From positions 1-64,000 of the forward strand of contig CAZQNY010000001.1 of assembly GCA_964594665.1 (NCBI GenBank): a stretch of 64,000 bases of DNA, given 5' to 3'. A program made the translations under genes and the position numbers. Under the pieces are notes generated by a model. It did not search any database. It had not been told where the DNA came from and saw nothing but the letters and a program-made list of their open reading frames with translations. This stretch comes from BM520 sp964594665. GTDB lineage: Bacteria; Bacteroidota; Bacteroidia; Bacteroidales; BM520. Below are positions 1-8,083 of this stretch, piece by piece. The number at the start of each line of letters is the position of its first letter. The stretch's first letter is position 1.

Positions 1-332
1 TTGATATACGAATTACGAGGAAGGAATTTAGAGGAGAATGCCGCCTCCCTCATTCCTCTTTCTTCTCTATTTGTAAATCGTTCTTCGGTAGAGCTGGTTT
101 ATTGAATATTGATATACGAATTACGAGGAAGGAATTTAGAGGAGAATGCCGCCTCCCTCATTCCTCTTTCTTCTCTATTCGTAAATCGTTCTTCGGTAGA
201 GCTGGTTTATTGAATATAGATATACGAATTACGAGGAAGGAATTTAGAGGAAAATGCCGCCTCCCTCATTTTTCCTTCTTCCTTATTCGTAAATCGTTCT
301 TCGGTAGAGCTGGTTTATTGAATATTGATATA
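1..332. repeat. Three tandem copies of a 108-bp hairpin-forming repeat
   Basis: Units run 1-108, 109-216 and 217-324, followed by an 8-base start of a fourth (325-332). The array probably continues to the left of the window. Copies 1 and 2 are nearly identical; copy 3 has several substitutions in its middle but keeps the length. Within each unit the left arm (ttacgaggaaggaattta...) and right arm (...tctctattcgtaa) are imperfect inverted repeats, 17 of 23 positions pairing in copy 2, with a GC-rich centre, so a single strand could fold into a long hairpin. The period is a multiple of three, so reading frames stay open through it; this does not imply coding. The unit junction contains gaatattgaat-type motifs, which are common in Bacteroidota intergenic repeats. 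The nature (REP-like element or structural repeat) is inferred. Confidence 0.9.
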
Positions 333-430
333 AAAATGTAGAATATTGAATATTGAAGGAAAAGACGAAACCCCAACAGAATTATTGGTGTTTTTATATT
401 ATTGAAAACAAGGAAGATGGTGGTATTGCA

Positions 431-467
431 CTAAAAAAAGACGCACGGCGTTTTTGCCATGCGTCTT
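431..467 (-). terminator. Rho-independent terminator of the OB-fold lipoprotein gene
   Basis: Read on the minus strand, arms aagacgca and tgcgtctt (439-446 and 460-467) close a stem that also pairs ggc with gcc inside it, followed directly by a run of seven T (433-439 as A on plus). It lies 27 bases after the stop codon of the lipoprotein gene. Confidence 0.88.
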
Positions 468-493
468 GATATTTATAATATCCTGATAAAGAA

Positions 494-1069
494 TTATTTC
501 ATCTCTTCAACCTGCGTACAGGCAACACTATAAAACGACAGGTGATCTTTGCCGCTCTCTGCAAGCATTGTTCTGTAATTGGCAATTTGCTCCAGCTCAT
601 GTTCTGCATCGCCTTCGTGTTCTTCATGGCCATCTTCACCGGTATGAATCTTTTTCTCCGACTCTGCCATGCCTGCTTCTACTTCTGCCTGCCAGTTGTC
701 GAGGTACTCAGGAGTAACTCTTAACTCTTCAACAACACCAATAACAGCAATGTCGCTGCCTTCCATTTCAGGTTTGAATGCAGGAATGTCATCTCCGGCA
801 GTAACCTTTACACGGTCTTCAGTATCAGGATGCATCAGAAAGAGCCTTTTGCCGCCATGTTTGCAAACATGTGCCACAGTGCCTTTAATGCGAATGTTTT
901 TTCCGATCAGCTGATCAGTATTCATCAGAAAATCAACCACATCTGTTTCAATGAATTCAACGGTTTCTGTTTTGGGTGCAGAATTTTCTGTGGTCTCTTC
1001 TTTGGCTTTTTGGTTGCCACATGCTACAAAAATAAATGCAATGAGCAATAATGGTAATACCTTTTTCAT
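494..1069 (-). CDS. Lipoprotein with an OB-fold-like domain and a His-rich segment
   Basis: A 191-residue predicted lipoprotein. The N-terminus is a signal peptide ending in a lipobox (FVAC, Cys17), so the mature protein should be anchored in the outer membrane or on the periplasmic side of the inner membrane. Residues about 45-118 look like an OB-fold of the tRNA_anti/BOF type (LIGKNIRIKGTV, then a strand-rich segment ending IAVIGVVEEL). A His-Cys-His cluster (H67, C69, H71 in HVCKHGGK) sits in the first strands, and residues 142-160 are rich in His, Glu and Asp. Metal or heme-linked binding is possible but not shown. It has its own promoter inside the 3' end of aroE and its own terminator, so it is a separate transcription unit. 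The cellular role is unknown. Confidence 0.8.
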   Translation of the reverse strand: MKKVLPLLLIAFIFVACGNQKAKEETTENSAPKTETVEFIETDVVDFLMNTDQLIGKNIRIKGTVAHVCKHGGKRLFLMHPDTEDRVKVTAGDDIPAFKPEMEGSDIAVIGVVEELRVTPEYLDNWQAEVEAGMAESEKKIHTGEDGHEEHEGDAEHELEQIANYRTMLAESGKDHLSFYSVACTQVEEMK

Positions 1070-1125
1070 AGTGTCTTCGTTTTGTTCGTGATGTTTATTT
1101 ATTTGGATTTTTTTATTCTTTTTGA

Positions 1126-1155
1126 CAAAAATAAGAACTTAAATCAGTTAATCAA
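1126..1155 (-). promoter_or_regulatory. Bacteroidota-type promoter for the OB-fold lipoprotein
   Basis: On the minus strand a -33 TTG (1153-1155) is followed after 19 bp by a -7 box TATTTTTG (1126-1133), matching the consensus of the Bacteroidota primary sigma factor. The -33 element lies inside the last codons of aroE. Start of transcription is expected near 1119, giving a leader of about 50 bases. Confidence 0.7.
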
Positions 1156-1897
1156 TCTGTGATTTCCATATTTCCCATGATTTTAGTGCCTGTTGGTGCA
1201 GCATGGTCATTCCGTTAACAAATCTGCATCCCCTTTGTTCTGCTTTGGCTAACAATAAAGTCTTTTCAGGATTGTATATAAGATCAATAACGGTGATACC
1301 AGGGCCGAATAATGTTTCAGGTATCGGAGGCATGACATCCGATACGGGAAACATCCCCACCGGTGTAGTGTTTATAATGACATTGTAAATGCCGGCAGGT
1401 GTATCAGTAAGATCTTTATATCCAATGGAATATCCTGCAACCGGATTACGTGATACCAGAGTATACCGATAATTATATTTCTCCAAAACATATTTTACAG
1501 CTCGGGAAGCACCTCCTGTACCCAGTATCAGCGCATTTTTGCTTCCTGGTTTAATCTGCATCAGCGATTTTTCAAAACCAAATGTATCAGTGTTATATCC
1601 GGAAAGTAATATTTTTGCAGGTTCCCGTTTTATTACTACAGTATTTACTGCACCAACACTTTGGGCTTCGTCGCTGACATAATCAAGATGGTTTAGAATA
1701 TCACGCTTAAAAGGTATCGTTACATTAAATCCCTTCAATTGAGGATACTTTGCTATCAGATTTTTTATTTCACTGACATCCTGCAGTTCGAAAAGCTCAT
1801 AGGAATGCTTTAAGCCCTGTTCTTCAAAAAGAGTATTAAAGAAATCGGGCGAAAAGCTGTGTTTTAATGATTTGCCTGTTAAGCCATATAATGCCAT
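1148..1897 (-). CDS. aroE: Shikimate dehydrogenase AroE
   Basis: Reduces 3-dehydroshikimate to shikimate with NADPH, the fourth step of chorismate and aromatic amino acid synthesis, in the cytoplasm. The 249 residues are a normal to slightly short length. Visible family marks are the substrate-binding Ser pair in KHSFSP (S14, S16), the catalytic Lys in NVTIPFK (K64), GAVNT (N85), the catalytic Asp in NTDTFG (D104), and the nucleotide-binding loop GTGGASRA (126-133). It is the last gene of the TPR-comA-popT-aroE operon; its ATG overlaps the popT stop codon by one base (TGATG), which implies translational coupling. No other shikimate gene is in the window. Confidence 0.95.
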   Translation of the reverse strand: MALYGLTGKSLKHSFSPDFFNTLFEEQGLKHSYELFELQDVSEIKNLIAKYPQLKGFNVTIPFKRDILNHLDYVSDEAQSVGAVNTVVIKREPAKILLSGYNTDTFGFEKSLMQIKPGSKNALILGTGGASRAVKYVLEKYNYRYTLVSRNPVAGYSIGYKDLTDTPAGIYNVIINTTPVGMFPVSDVMPPIPETLFGPGITVIDLIYNPEKTLLLAKAEQRGCRFVNGMTMLHQQALKSWEIWKSQID

Positions 1898-2835
1898 CAG
1901 GATTCGGATTTTGATTGTCTGGCTGCAAAATACTCAATAATGGCGATAGAAGCAATCCCAATGATAATCCAGAAAATGGCAAGCAAGACCTCTGACGAGA
2001 GTGTGTCAGGCAGATATTGCTGATAGCTGACAATAACTTCACTGCCATCTTTTAAAATGGGTGTTCCTGCATCGTTTAACAAATACTCCGGTCGTTGCCA
2101 TGGCCATAAAATACGCAGCGATCCCAGGATAAAGCCTGTTAAAAGGGCTATGGTCTGGTTTCTGTAACGCTTTAAAACCCACGATAGTAAATGAGAAAAT
2201 GCCAGTAAACCTCCTGCAGCACCAATAACAACCGGAAGTAATATGTTAAAATCGAGATTATTAACGGCATCAATTACAACCAGCTGATAATTACCCATGA
2301 TAAAAAGAATAAACGATCCCGAGAGGCCGGGTAATATCATGGAGCAAATTCCCGCTACTCCACATAAAATAAGGTATAGAAAGCTGCTGTTTTCCGTTGC
2401 AGGGCTTAATACAGAAATTGATATGGCAATTGCTGCGCCAACAATAAAGCTGATGACAACCGGTATATTCCACTTCTCAACTGTTTTGCCCACAAAATAT
2501 ACGGATGCCATTACCAGTCCGAAAAAATAGGCCCAGATATATACCGGATAATGGGTGAACAGGAAATCAAAGATGCGTGCAAGGCTAAGAATAGCTACAG
2601 CCACGCCTGCAAAAACAGCGATAAGGAAGCCCAGATCCACATACTCGGCAAAGGCTTTGAATTTTCCGGTAAAGAGAAGCTTTATTGCTTGCAGGTCAAA
2701 CGATTTAATGGCATTTATCAGCCGCTCGAAGATATTTGTGATAAGTGCAATAGTTCCTCCCGAGACCCCGGGGATAACGTTTGCCGCACCCATGGCAATC
2801 CCTTTCAGAAAGGTTGCAATATGGTTTTTTATCAT
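1897..2835 (-). CDS. popT: DUF368 membrane protein, PopT-type polyprenyl-phosphate translocase
   Basis: A 312-residue multi-spanning membrane protein of the DUF368 family. Members have been shown to recycle undecaprenyl phosphate, the lipid carrier for peptidoglycan and surface polysaccharide, across the inner membrane. The hallmark GAANVIPGVSGGT is at residues 16-28, and a second related motif (MILPGLSGSF) appears near residue 165, as expected for two inverted repeats. About eight to nine hydrophobic segments fill the rest. The start overlaps the comA stop by one base (TAATG) and its stop overlaps the aroE start. The transport role is carried over from characterised homologues and not tested here; the alternative DedA-family carriers look different. 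Confidence 0.85.
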   Translation of the reverse strand: MIKNHIATFLKGIAMGAANVIPGVSGGTIALITNIFERLINAIKSFDLQAIKLLFTGKFKAFAEYVDLGFLIAVFAGVAVAILSLARIFDFLFTHYPVYIWAYFFGLVMASVYFVGKTVEKWNIPVVISFIVGAAIAISISVLSPATENSSFLYLILCGVAGICSMILPGLSGSFILFIMGNYQLVVIDAVNNLDFNILLPVVIGAAGGLLAFSHLLSWVLKRYRNQTIALLTGFILGSLRILWPWQRPEYLLNDAGTPILKDGSEVIVSYQQYLPDTLSSEVLLAIFWIIIGIASIAIIEYFAARQSKSES

Positions 2836-3617
2836 TAGACGATAGGTTTGTTTAATTCATCAGGAAGAAAACTGAAAAAGGTATCACCACGCAATCCCAG
2901 GCGCAATGTTTCCATAGCAATAAGTTCGTGGGGGGCAATGTTTCCCAGGTTTACATGTGCACCAAAATGTTTGATAAACCATGCCTGCTGCGATTTCAGC
3001 GGTGCTTCCCAAAGAATGTTATTTACATCAATGTGTTGTGCCAGCCCATTGATAAGATGCATATCCGCAGAACCGGATTTGTCAAAAATACCCACGGTAC
3101 CACTCTCGCGAGCCTCGGCAATAACCTTAAACGATCCTGCACGGAGCTCTGTTTGCATCATTTCAATCCATTGGTCTTCGGGGATTTCCACATCAGCACT
3201 CTTACTGCCTACTTCCGATAAAACGGTATAGTCCTGACTGAATTGCTCAATAAACCTGCACTTGGCTTTGTGATCCATCTGGGCGGAACCATCGGAAACT
3301 TCCACAGCATTAAGGCCCAGATGATTGATATATTTTACATAACCATCAACATCATTACGGATGGCAAAGGCTTCAAACAGTGTTCCCCCAACATATACTT
3401 TTAGTCCGGCTTCTTTGTAAAGCTGTACTTTTTTAGCAACGTTTTTTGTTACTACACTGGTGCCAAAGCCCAGCTTGATAAAATCAGCCAGGTGTCCGGC
3501 TGTTTCGATAAAGTCTTGAGCTTCACGGGTGCTCAGGCCTTTGTCCATTACCATGGTAATGCCTTTTTCTCTGGGGATGCGATCCCTTTGAGGAATGTGT
3601 GTTATGGGGTATGTCAT
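2835..3617 (-). CDS. comA: Phosphosulfolactate synthase-like protein (ComA family)
   Basis: A 260-residue TIM-barrel protein of the ComA family, which adds sulfite to phosphoenolpyruvate to form phosphosulfolactate. Family marks seen: MVMDKGLS (24-31), FIKLGFGTS (46-54), EVSDGS, EVGSKS, AEARESGTVGIF, and the C-terminal signature EAPLKSQQAW...VNLGNIA. In archaea this is the first step of coenzyme M synthesis, and in Bacillus a homologue makes spore sulfolactate. Here no ComB, ComC, ComD or ComE gene is nearby, so the end product is unknown; a link to the sulfonolipids (capnine type) of Bacteroidota is possible but only inferred. It overlaps the TPR gene by 4 bp (ATGA) and popT by 1 bp, so the four genes form one coupled operon. 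Confidence 0.85.
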   Translation of the reverse strand: MTYPITHIPQRDRIPREKGITMVMDKGLSTREAQDFIETAGHLADFIKLGFGTSVVTKNVAKKVQLYKEAGLKVYVGGTLFEAFAIRNDVDGYVKYINHLGLNAVEVSDGSAQMDHKAKCRFIEQFSQDYTVLSEVGSKSADVEIPEDQWIEMMQTELRAGSFKVIAEARESGTVGIFDKSGSADMHLINGLAQHIDVNNILWEAPLKSQQAWFIKHFGAHVNLGNIAPHELIAMETLRLGLRGDTFFSFLPDELNKPIV

Positions 3618-5032
3618 CGGGGTTGTTTTAGATTATTAAAAGAATGAAAAATCTCGGAAATTACAGGGTCTTCCATGATTTCCGGATATTCAGTGATTTC
3701 CATAATAAATGTTAACTGATCGTATTTAAGGCCCTGGAGTAGTGTTTCTGCAGCGGCTTTGATATCACCGCAATTATATTGGTATATAAACAAACGTGCA
3801 TAAAGAAGACCATCTCTGGCATTCTCATCCAGTGCCTCTGTAATAATGCTCATCGCCATATGGGGCTTTTCATCCAGCAGATACAGATCGGCTAATTTTA
3901 GCCAAGCATCGATGTTATCAGGTTCTAAGTCTATAACTGTCCGGTAGGCAGCATAAGCTTTTTCCCGCTGATCGGTTTTATCATAGGTATCCGCGATGTA
4001 ATACCAGTACTGAGGGTTGTCGCGTTCAATTTTCAACGCTTTTGTCATATTTTTCAGCGCAGTATCATAATCGCCAAGTTCATCATATATGGTGCCCATT
4101 GAAAACCATGCATCAGCCAGGTTCTCGTCTTTGACAAGAGCCCTTTTAAAATGTTGAAGCGCATTATCGTATATGCCCAGATTCATATAACATTCTCCAA
4201 TGTAGTATATGGTCAGCATATCAGGGTCTTCATACAACATGGTCTCTTTATATGCAGCAATAGCTTTTTGGAATTCACCAATATTCATTAACGCATTTGC
4301 CTTGTTGTAATAGGCAGAAGCAAAATCTTCTTCAATGGCGATGGCATAATCGTATGCCTCGATAGCATTACGATGTTCATCGGCCGCAGAGTACATATTC
4401 CCCAAATTAAACCATCCGTTGGCAGAATATGGGTTTTTGTTTACATAGTTATCGAAATAATCAATTGCCTGCTCGTTATTGCCCATTAACTCAAAACAAA
4501 ACGCCACTTCAAAGAGAAGATTTTCTGCGTCATAGTCAAGGTCAATGGCTATTGTTAAATGCTCCAGTGCCTTGTCATATTCACCAATATTCTCATATTC
4601 ATAAGCGATATTGGTATGTATATCACCAGGCTCATCGGAACCGGGGATGGCCTTTTTATAACTCTCAATAGCTTTAAGATACAATTTCTGCTGCGAAAAC
4701 ATATCACCTGTAAGTAAATGAGCTTCACTGTTCCCGGGGTCAATGTCAGTGATTTCACCAAGAGTTTTTAGTGCCTTTTTTTTCTCGTCTTTATTAATAT
4801 ATACCAATGCTTTTTTTATCAAAAGAGTTACATTGGCAGGATATATTGCCATAGCCTTCTCCACAACCTCCCAGGCACTTGCAATTTTATTTTTGGTAAG
4901 ATAGTAGTTTATGATATCCTCAAACTCCTCAACATCAAAAAAATGTCCGCCATTCTCTTTGCGCAGCGTCTCATAACGACCTACCAGACCACGGACATAT
5001 TTCTCATCACCAAATTCAAAAGGGTTTCTCAT
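3614..5032 (-). CDS. Tetratricopeptide-repeat protein
   Basis: A 472-residue cytoplasmic protein with no signal peptide, built almost wholly of TPR units of about 34 residues (roughly ten to eleven), for example the units beginning SANGWFNLGNMY, ASAYYNKANALM and PQYWYYIADTYD. Such superhelices hold protein partners; no catalytic domain is visible. A final segment (PEIMEDPVISEIFHSF) is a non-TPR cap. It is the first gene of the operon with comA, popT and aroE, with a weak promoter upstream, and the ATGA overlap with comA shows tight coupling. Similar TPR proteins are common in Bacteroidota, but the partner is not known. Confidence 0.9.
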   Translation of the reverse strand: MRNPFEFGDEKYVRGLVGRYETLRKENGGHFFDVEEFEDIINYYLTKNKIASAWEVVEKAMAIYPANVTLLIKKALVYINKDEKKKALKTLGEITDIDPGNSEAHLLTGDMFSQQKLYLKAIESYKKAIPGSDEPGDIHTNIAYEYENIGEYDKALEHLTIAIDLDYDAENLLFEVAFCFELMGNNEQAIDYFDNYVNKNPYSANGWFNLGNMYSAADEHRNAIEAYDYAIAIEEDFASAYYNKANALMNIGEFQKAIAAYKETMLYEDPDMLTIYYIGECYMNLGIYDNALQHFKRALVKDENLADAWFSMGTIYDELGDYDTALKNMTKALKIERDNPQYWYYIADTYDKTDQREKAYAAYRTVIDLEPDNIDAWLKLADLYLLDEKPHMAMSIITEALDENARDGLLYARLFIYQYNCGDIKAAAETLLQGLKYDQLTFIMEITEYPEIMEDPVISEIFHSFNNLKQPR

Positions 5033-5052
5033 AAATGTTATTTAATAATGAG

Positions 5053-5060
5053 CAAAAATA
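5053..5060 (-). promoter_or_regulatory. Putative -7 box for the TPR-comA-popT-aroE operon
   Basis: TATTTTTG on the minus strand, 20 bases before the ATG of the TPR gene. It matches the TAnnTTTG consensus, but no -33 TTG is found at the normal distance, so support is moderate. Confidence 0.5.
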
Positions 5061-5165
5061 GAAAAAAGACAGCATCTGTACCATTTTATTTATTAACCAT
5101 CTGTTAACCTCGCTTTTCTCCACTTACAGCCAATGAAAACATAGCATTTTAACCATGAAATTCAT

Positions 5166-5173
5166 TAAGTTTG
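5166..5173 (+). promoter_or_regulatory. Putative -7 box for glmM
   Basis: TAAGTTTG lies 14 bases before the ATG at 5188. It overlaps the 11 extra codons of the longest open frame, which argues that those codons are promoter sequence and not protein. No convincing -33 element was found. Confidence 0.5.
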
Positions 5174-5187
5174 CAAAAAATACTATT

Positions 5188-6570
5188 ATGACCTTAATCA
5201 AATCTATTTCCGGAATTCGTGGTACCATTGGCGGTGATTCGGGAGATGCATTAACGCCTGTTGATCTTGTGAAATTTTCTTCGGCTTTTGTCCTGTATAT
5301 CAAACAACGATGCAGGAAGGCGAAACCCCTTATTGTGGTTGGCCGTGATGGACGGATTTCAGGTTCCATGGTTAATAGCATTGTGGTCGGTACGTTGCAG
5401 TCAATGGGGGCAAATGTTTTAGACCTTGGTTTATCGACAACACCGACAGTAGAGATGAATGTGACACGCTTTAAAGCGGACGGTGGCATTATTCTTACTG
5501 CCAGCCACAATCCAAAACAATGGAATGCTCTGAAACTGCTCAATAACACAGGCGAATTTCTGAATGCCGGACAGGGTGAGAACGTACTGGATTTATCGGA
5601 GGAAAAGCTTCATTTTTCAGCAATTGATGCCATTGGAACTGTAAAGTATGTTAATGATGGTGTTGATTATCATATTCAAAAAATACTCGAATTGGAAGCC
5701 ACCAGGCCTGCTGCCATAAAAGCAAAAGATTACCATGTTGTTGTGGATGGAATTAACAGTACTGGCGGCACCGCAATACCAAATCTTTTAAGAGCCCTTG
5801 GGGTATCAAAAATCACAGTCCTGAACGGTACTCCTAACGGGTATTTTGCCCATAATCCCGAACCGATAGCTGCGCACCTGACGGAAATTTGCAGCAAAGT
5901 AGCTGAAAGCGATGCTGATCTGGGTATTGTTGTTGACCCTGACGTGGACCGCCTGGCGCTGGTGAATGAAAACGGTGAACTGTTCGGCGAAGAATATACT
6001 CTTGTGGCTTGTGCTGATTATATCCTCTCGAAAACACCCGGAAATACAGTATCAAACCTTTCTTCATCGCGCGCACTCGCTGACCTTACCGAAAAATACG
6101 GAGGTGAATATAACGCATCAGCAGTAGGGGAGGTCAATGTGGTGAAAACAATGAAGGATACCAATGCAGTTATCGGTGGTGAAGGAAATGGTGGTGTGAT
6201 TTTGCCTGACCTGCACTATGGTCGCGACTCACTGGTAGGCGTTGCGCTGATTTTATCGCTGCTTTCAGAAAAAAATTGTAAGCTCTCAGAGTTGAAAGAG
6301 GAATATCCTGAATATTATATCTCAAAAAATAAAATTTTTCTGGATGAATCTATGGATGTTGATCTGTTATTGGAAAAAATAAAAACAGTTTATGAAGAAT
6401 ACGCGCCAATAACTATTGACGGCGTGAAAGTAAATTTCCCTGAAGGATGGATTCATCTGAGAAAAAGTAATACAGAACCAATTATCCGGATATATTCAGA
6501 AGGTGCATCTGCGGAAGAAGCCGAAAAGTTAGCAAAGGGAGTAATTGCTGAAATTGAAAAATTACGTTAA
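5188..6570 (+). CDS. glmM: Phosphoglucosamine mutase / phosphohexomutase GlmM
   Basis: A 460-residue alpha-D-phosphohexomutase. It is most likely the enzyme that turns glucosamine-6-phosphate into glucosamine-1-phosphate for UDP-GlcNAc and the cell wall. Marks seen: phosphoserine loop TASHNP (S106), metal-binding DPDVDR, sugar-binding GEGNGG and phosphate-binding RKSNTEP near the C-terminus. The start at 5188 gives MTLIKSISGIRG, the usual N-terminus of the family; an upstream in-frame ATG at 5155 adds 11 residues that overlap a promoter-like box. A phosphomannomutase or phosphoglucomutase role cannot be excluded from sequence alone. It is read away from the TPR operon and is followed 51 bp later by the aspartase-family gene. 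Confidence 0.88.
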   Translation: MTLIKSISGIRGTIGGDSGDALTPVDLVKFSSAFVLYIKQRCRKAKPLIVVGRDGRISGSMVNSIVVGTLQSMGANVLDLGLSTTPTVEMNVTRFKADGGIILTASHNPKQWNALKLLNNTGEFLNAGQGENVLDLSEEKLHFSAIDAIGTVKYVNDGVDYHIQKILELEATRPAAIKAKDYHVVVDGINSTGGTAIPNLLRALGVSKITVLNGTPNGYFAHNPEPIAAHLTEICSKVAESDADLGIVVDPDVDRLALVNENGELFGEEYTLVACADYILSKTPGNTVSNLSSSRALADLTEKYGGEYNASAVGEVNVVKTMKDTNAVIGGEGNGGVILPDLHYGRDSLVGVALILSLLSEKNCKLSELKEEYPEYYISKNKIFLDESMDVDLLLEKIKTVYEEYAPITIDGVKVNFPEGWIHLRKSNTEPIIRIYSEGASAEEAEKLAKGVIAEIEKLR

Positions 6571-6621
6571 TAAAAGTAAACATTCGCGCTTTCGTTTTGT
6601 ATTTTAATAGAAAGAAAACAA

Positions 6622-8082
6622 ATGGACGCTTTCAGAACAGAAAATGACAGCATAGGGAAAAAGCAAATACCTGAAAATGCTTTTTATGGCATTCATTCCT
6701 TGCGGGCAAAGGAAAATTTCCCGGGCAGAGAGCCTTTCCACCCCGAATGGTACAGGGCCTGTGGCGTTGTTAAACTTGCGGCTTACAATACCATTGAGCG
6801 CTTTGGTAATGCGCTGCAGGAAAAGTATGATAATGAGGAATTTGCTTTCCGTTTGCCGGATACGGTTGTTTTGGATGCTCTTAAGGAAGCGGCAATAAAC
6901 ATGGCAAAGGGCATGGGATATGACCATTTTATCGTTCCGGCAATAACAGGTGGCGCAGGCACAAGCCAACATATGAATGTGAACGAAATACTTACCAATA
7001 TGGCGCTGGCAAGTATGAATAAACCTTTGGGTGCCTATGATATCATTGATCCGCTGGAAGATGCAAATATTTTTCAGTCGACCAATGATGTGATGCCTGC
7101 TGCTTTGCATGTTGCTTTGTTGCGTCGGTTGAAGGACCTGGAAAAAGCGATTAATGATTTGCGTCATGCTGTAGAGGAGAAAGAAAACAAGTATCGTAAT
7201 GTGCTTCGTCTGTCGTATACACAGATGCAGGTAGCAGTGCCCGGATCCTGGGGCCGCCTGTTTAGCAGCTACAGCGATGCCTTGTCGCGTGACTGGTGGA
7301 GGGTATCAAAAGCCTTTGAGCGTATTAAGGTCATTAACCTTGGCGGAAGTGCTACCGGTACTGCCGTGGCAGTTCCAAGGTACTATTTCATGGAAGTTAC
7401 TTCTCATCTTCAGCGGCTTACCGGGCTTCCTGTTACACGCGGAGAGAACCTCGCTGATACTACGGCAAATCACGACGACCTGGTGGAGGCTCATGCCATT
7501 CTCAAAGCTTTCGCCGTGAACATGGAAAAAATGGTCGGCGACCTCAGACTGCTTGCCTCGGATATAGTGGCAGGGAAAACCCTTTCCATCCCTGCTGTGC
7601 AGATGGGCAGCACCGTGATGCCAGGGAAGGTAAACCCTGTGATTCCGGAGTATGTCATCTCCTGCGCACGGAAAGTTTATGCCAATGATATGCTTATTAC
7701 TGACCTTGCCGCTAAGGGATGCCTTGAACTAAATGCTTATCTCCCCTTAATGGGACATGCATTCCTCGATAGTCTTGACTTACTAATTGATGCATGTAAC
7801 AGCGCAGCCGGAAAACTTGTCTGTGGCCTGGTTGTTGATGAAAAAGCCAGTGTTGCCCAGGTGTATCACTCTCCATCGGTGGTAACAGCACTGAATCCGG
7901 TTATTGGATATCATAGCGCTGCCAGACTGGCAGAAAAAATGAATAGTGAAAACCTGGATGTTTTTCAGGCAAATAAAGAGTTAAATCTGGTGGATGATGA
8001 TTTTTTAAAGGAAATCATGAAACCGGAAAAATTATTGCAGGCAGGGTTTACAATCAATGATCTTCTAAAACATAAGAAGTAA
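6622..8082 (+). CDS. aspA: Aspartate ammonia-lyase family protein linked to HydF
   Basis: A 486-residue member of the aspartase/fumarase superfamily. Seen are the substrate-binding STNDVMP (about residue 153), the GGSATGTAV segment and the superfamily signature GSTVMPGKVNP (about residue 330). Aspartases split aspartate into fumarate and ammonia. The gene is only 1 bp from hydF. Aspartase-like genes are recurrently found in hydrogenase maturation (hydEFG) clusters of anaerobes, where they may supply ammonia or serve a less obvious purpose; that is inference. Fumarase or argininosuccinate lyase are less likely from the N-terminal IPENAFYGIHS motif, which is typical of aspartases. hydE and hydG are not in the window. 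Confidence 0.85.
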   Translation: MDAFRTENDSIGKKQIPENAFYGIHSLRAKENFPGREPFHPEWYRACGVVKLAAYNTIERFGNALQEKYDNEEFAFRLPDTVVLDALKEAAINMAKGMGYDHFIVPAITGGAGTSQHMNVNEILTNMALASMNKPLGAYDIIDPLEDANIFQSTNDVMPAALHVALLRRLKDLEKAINDLRHAVEEKENKYRNVLRLSYTQMQVAVPGSWGRLFSSYSDALSRDWWRVSKAFERIKVINLGGSATGTAVAVPRYYFMEVTSHLQRLTGLPVTRGENLADTTANHDDLVEAHAILKAFAVNMEKMVGDLRLLASDIVAGKTLSIPAVQMGSTVMPGKVNPVIPEYVISCARKVYANDMLITDLAAKGCLELNAYLPLMGHAFLDSLDLLIDACNSAAGKLVCGLVVDEKASVAQVYHSPSVVTALNPVIGYHSAARLAEKMNSENLDVFQANKELNLVDDDFLKEIMKPEKLLQAGFTINDLLKHKK

Positions 8083-8083
8083 T

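Noticed and set aside
1..332. Possible CRISPR array
   Set aside because: Units are directly joined with no unique spacers, 108 bp long, and no cas gene is in the window.
102..341. A 79-codon open frame with two 36-residue peptide repeats
   Set aside because: It is a read-through of the 108-bp DNA repeat, whose length is a multiple of three. There is no promoter, the repeat forms hairpins, and the peptide looks like chance sequence.
6604..7167. 187-codon open frame on the minus strand
   Set aside because: It is the antisense of the aspartase-family gene, with atypical composition and no family match.
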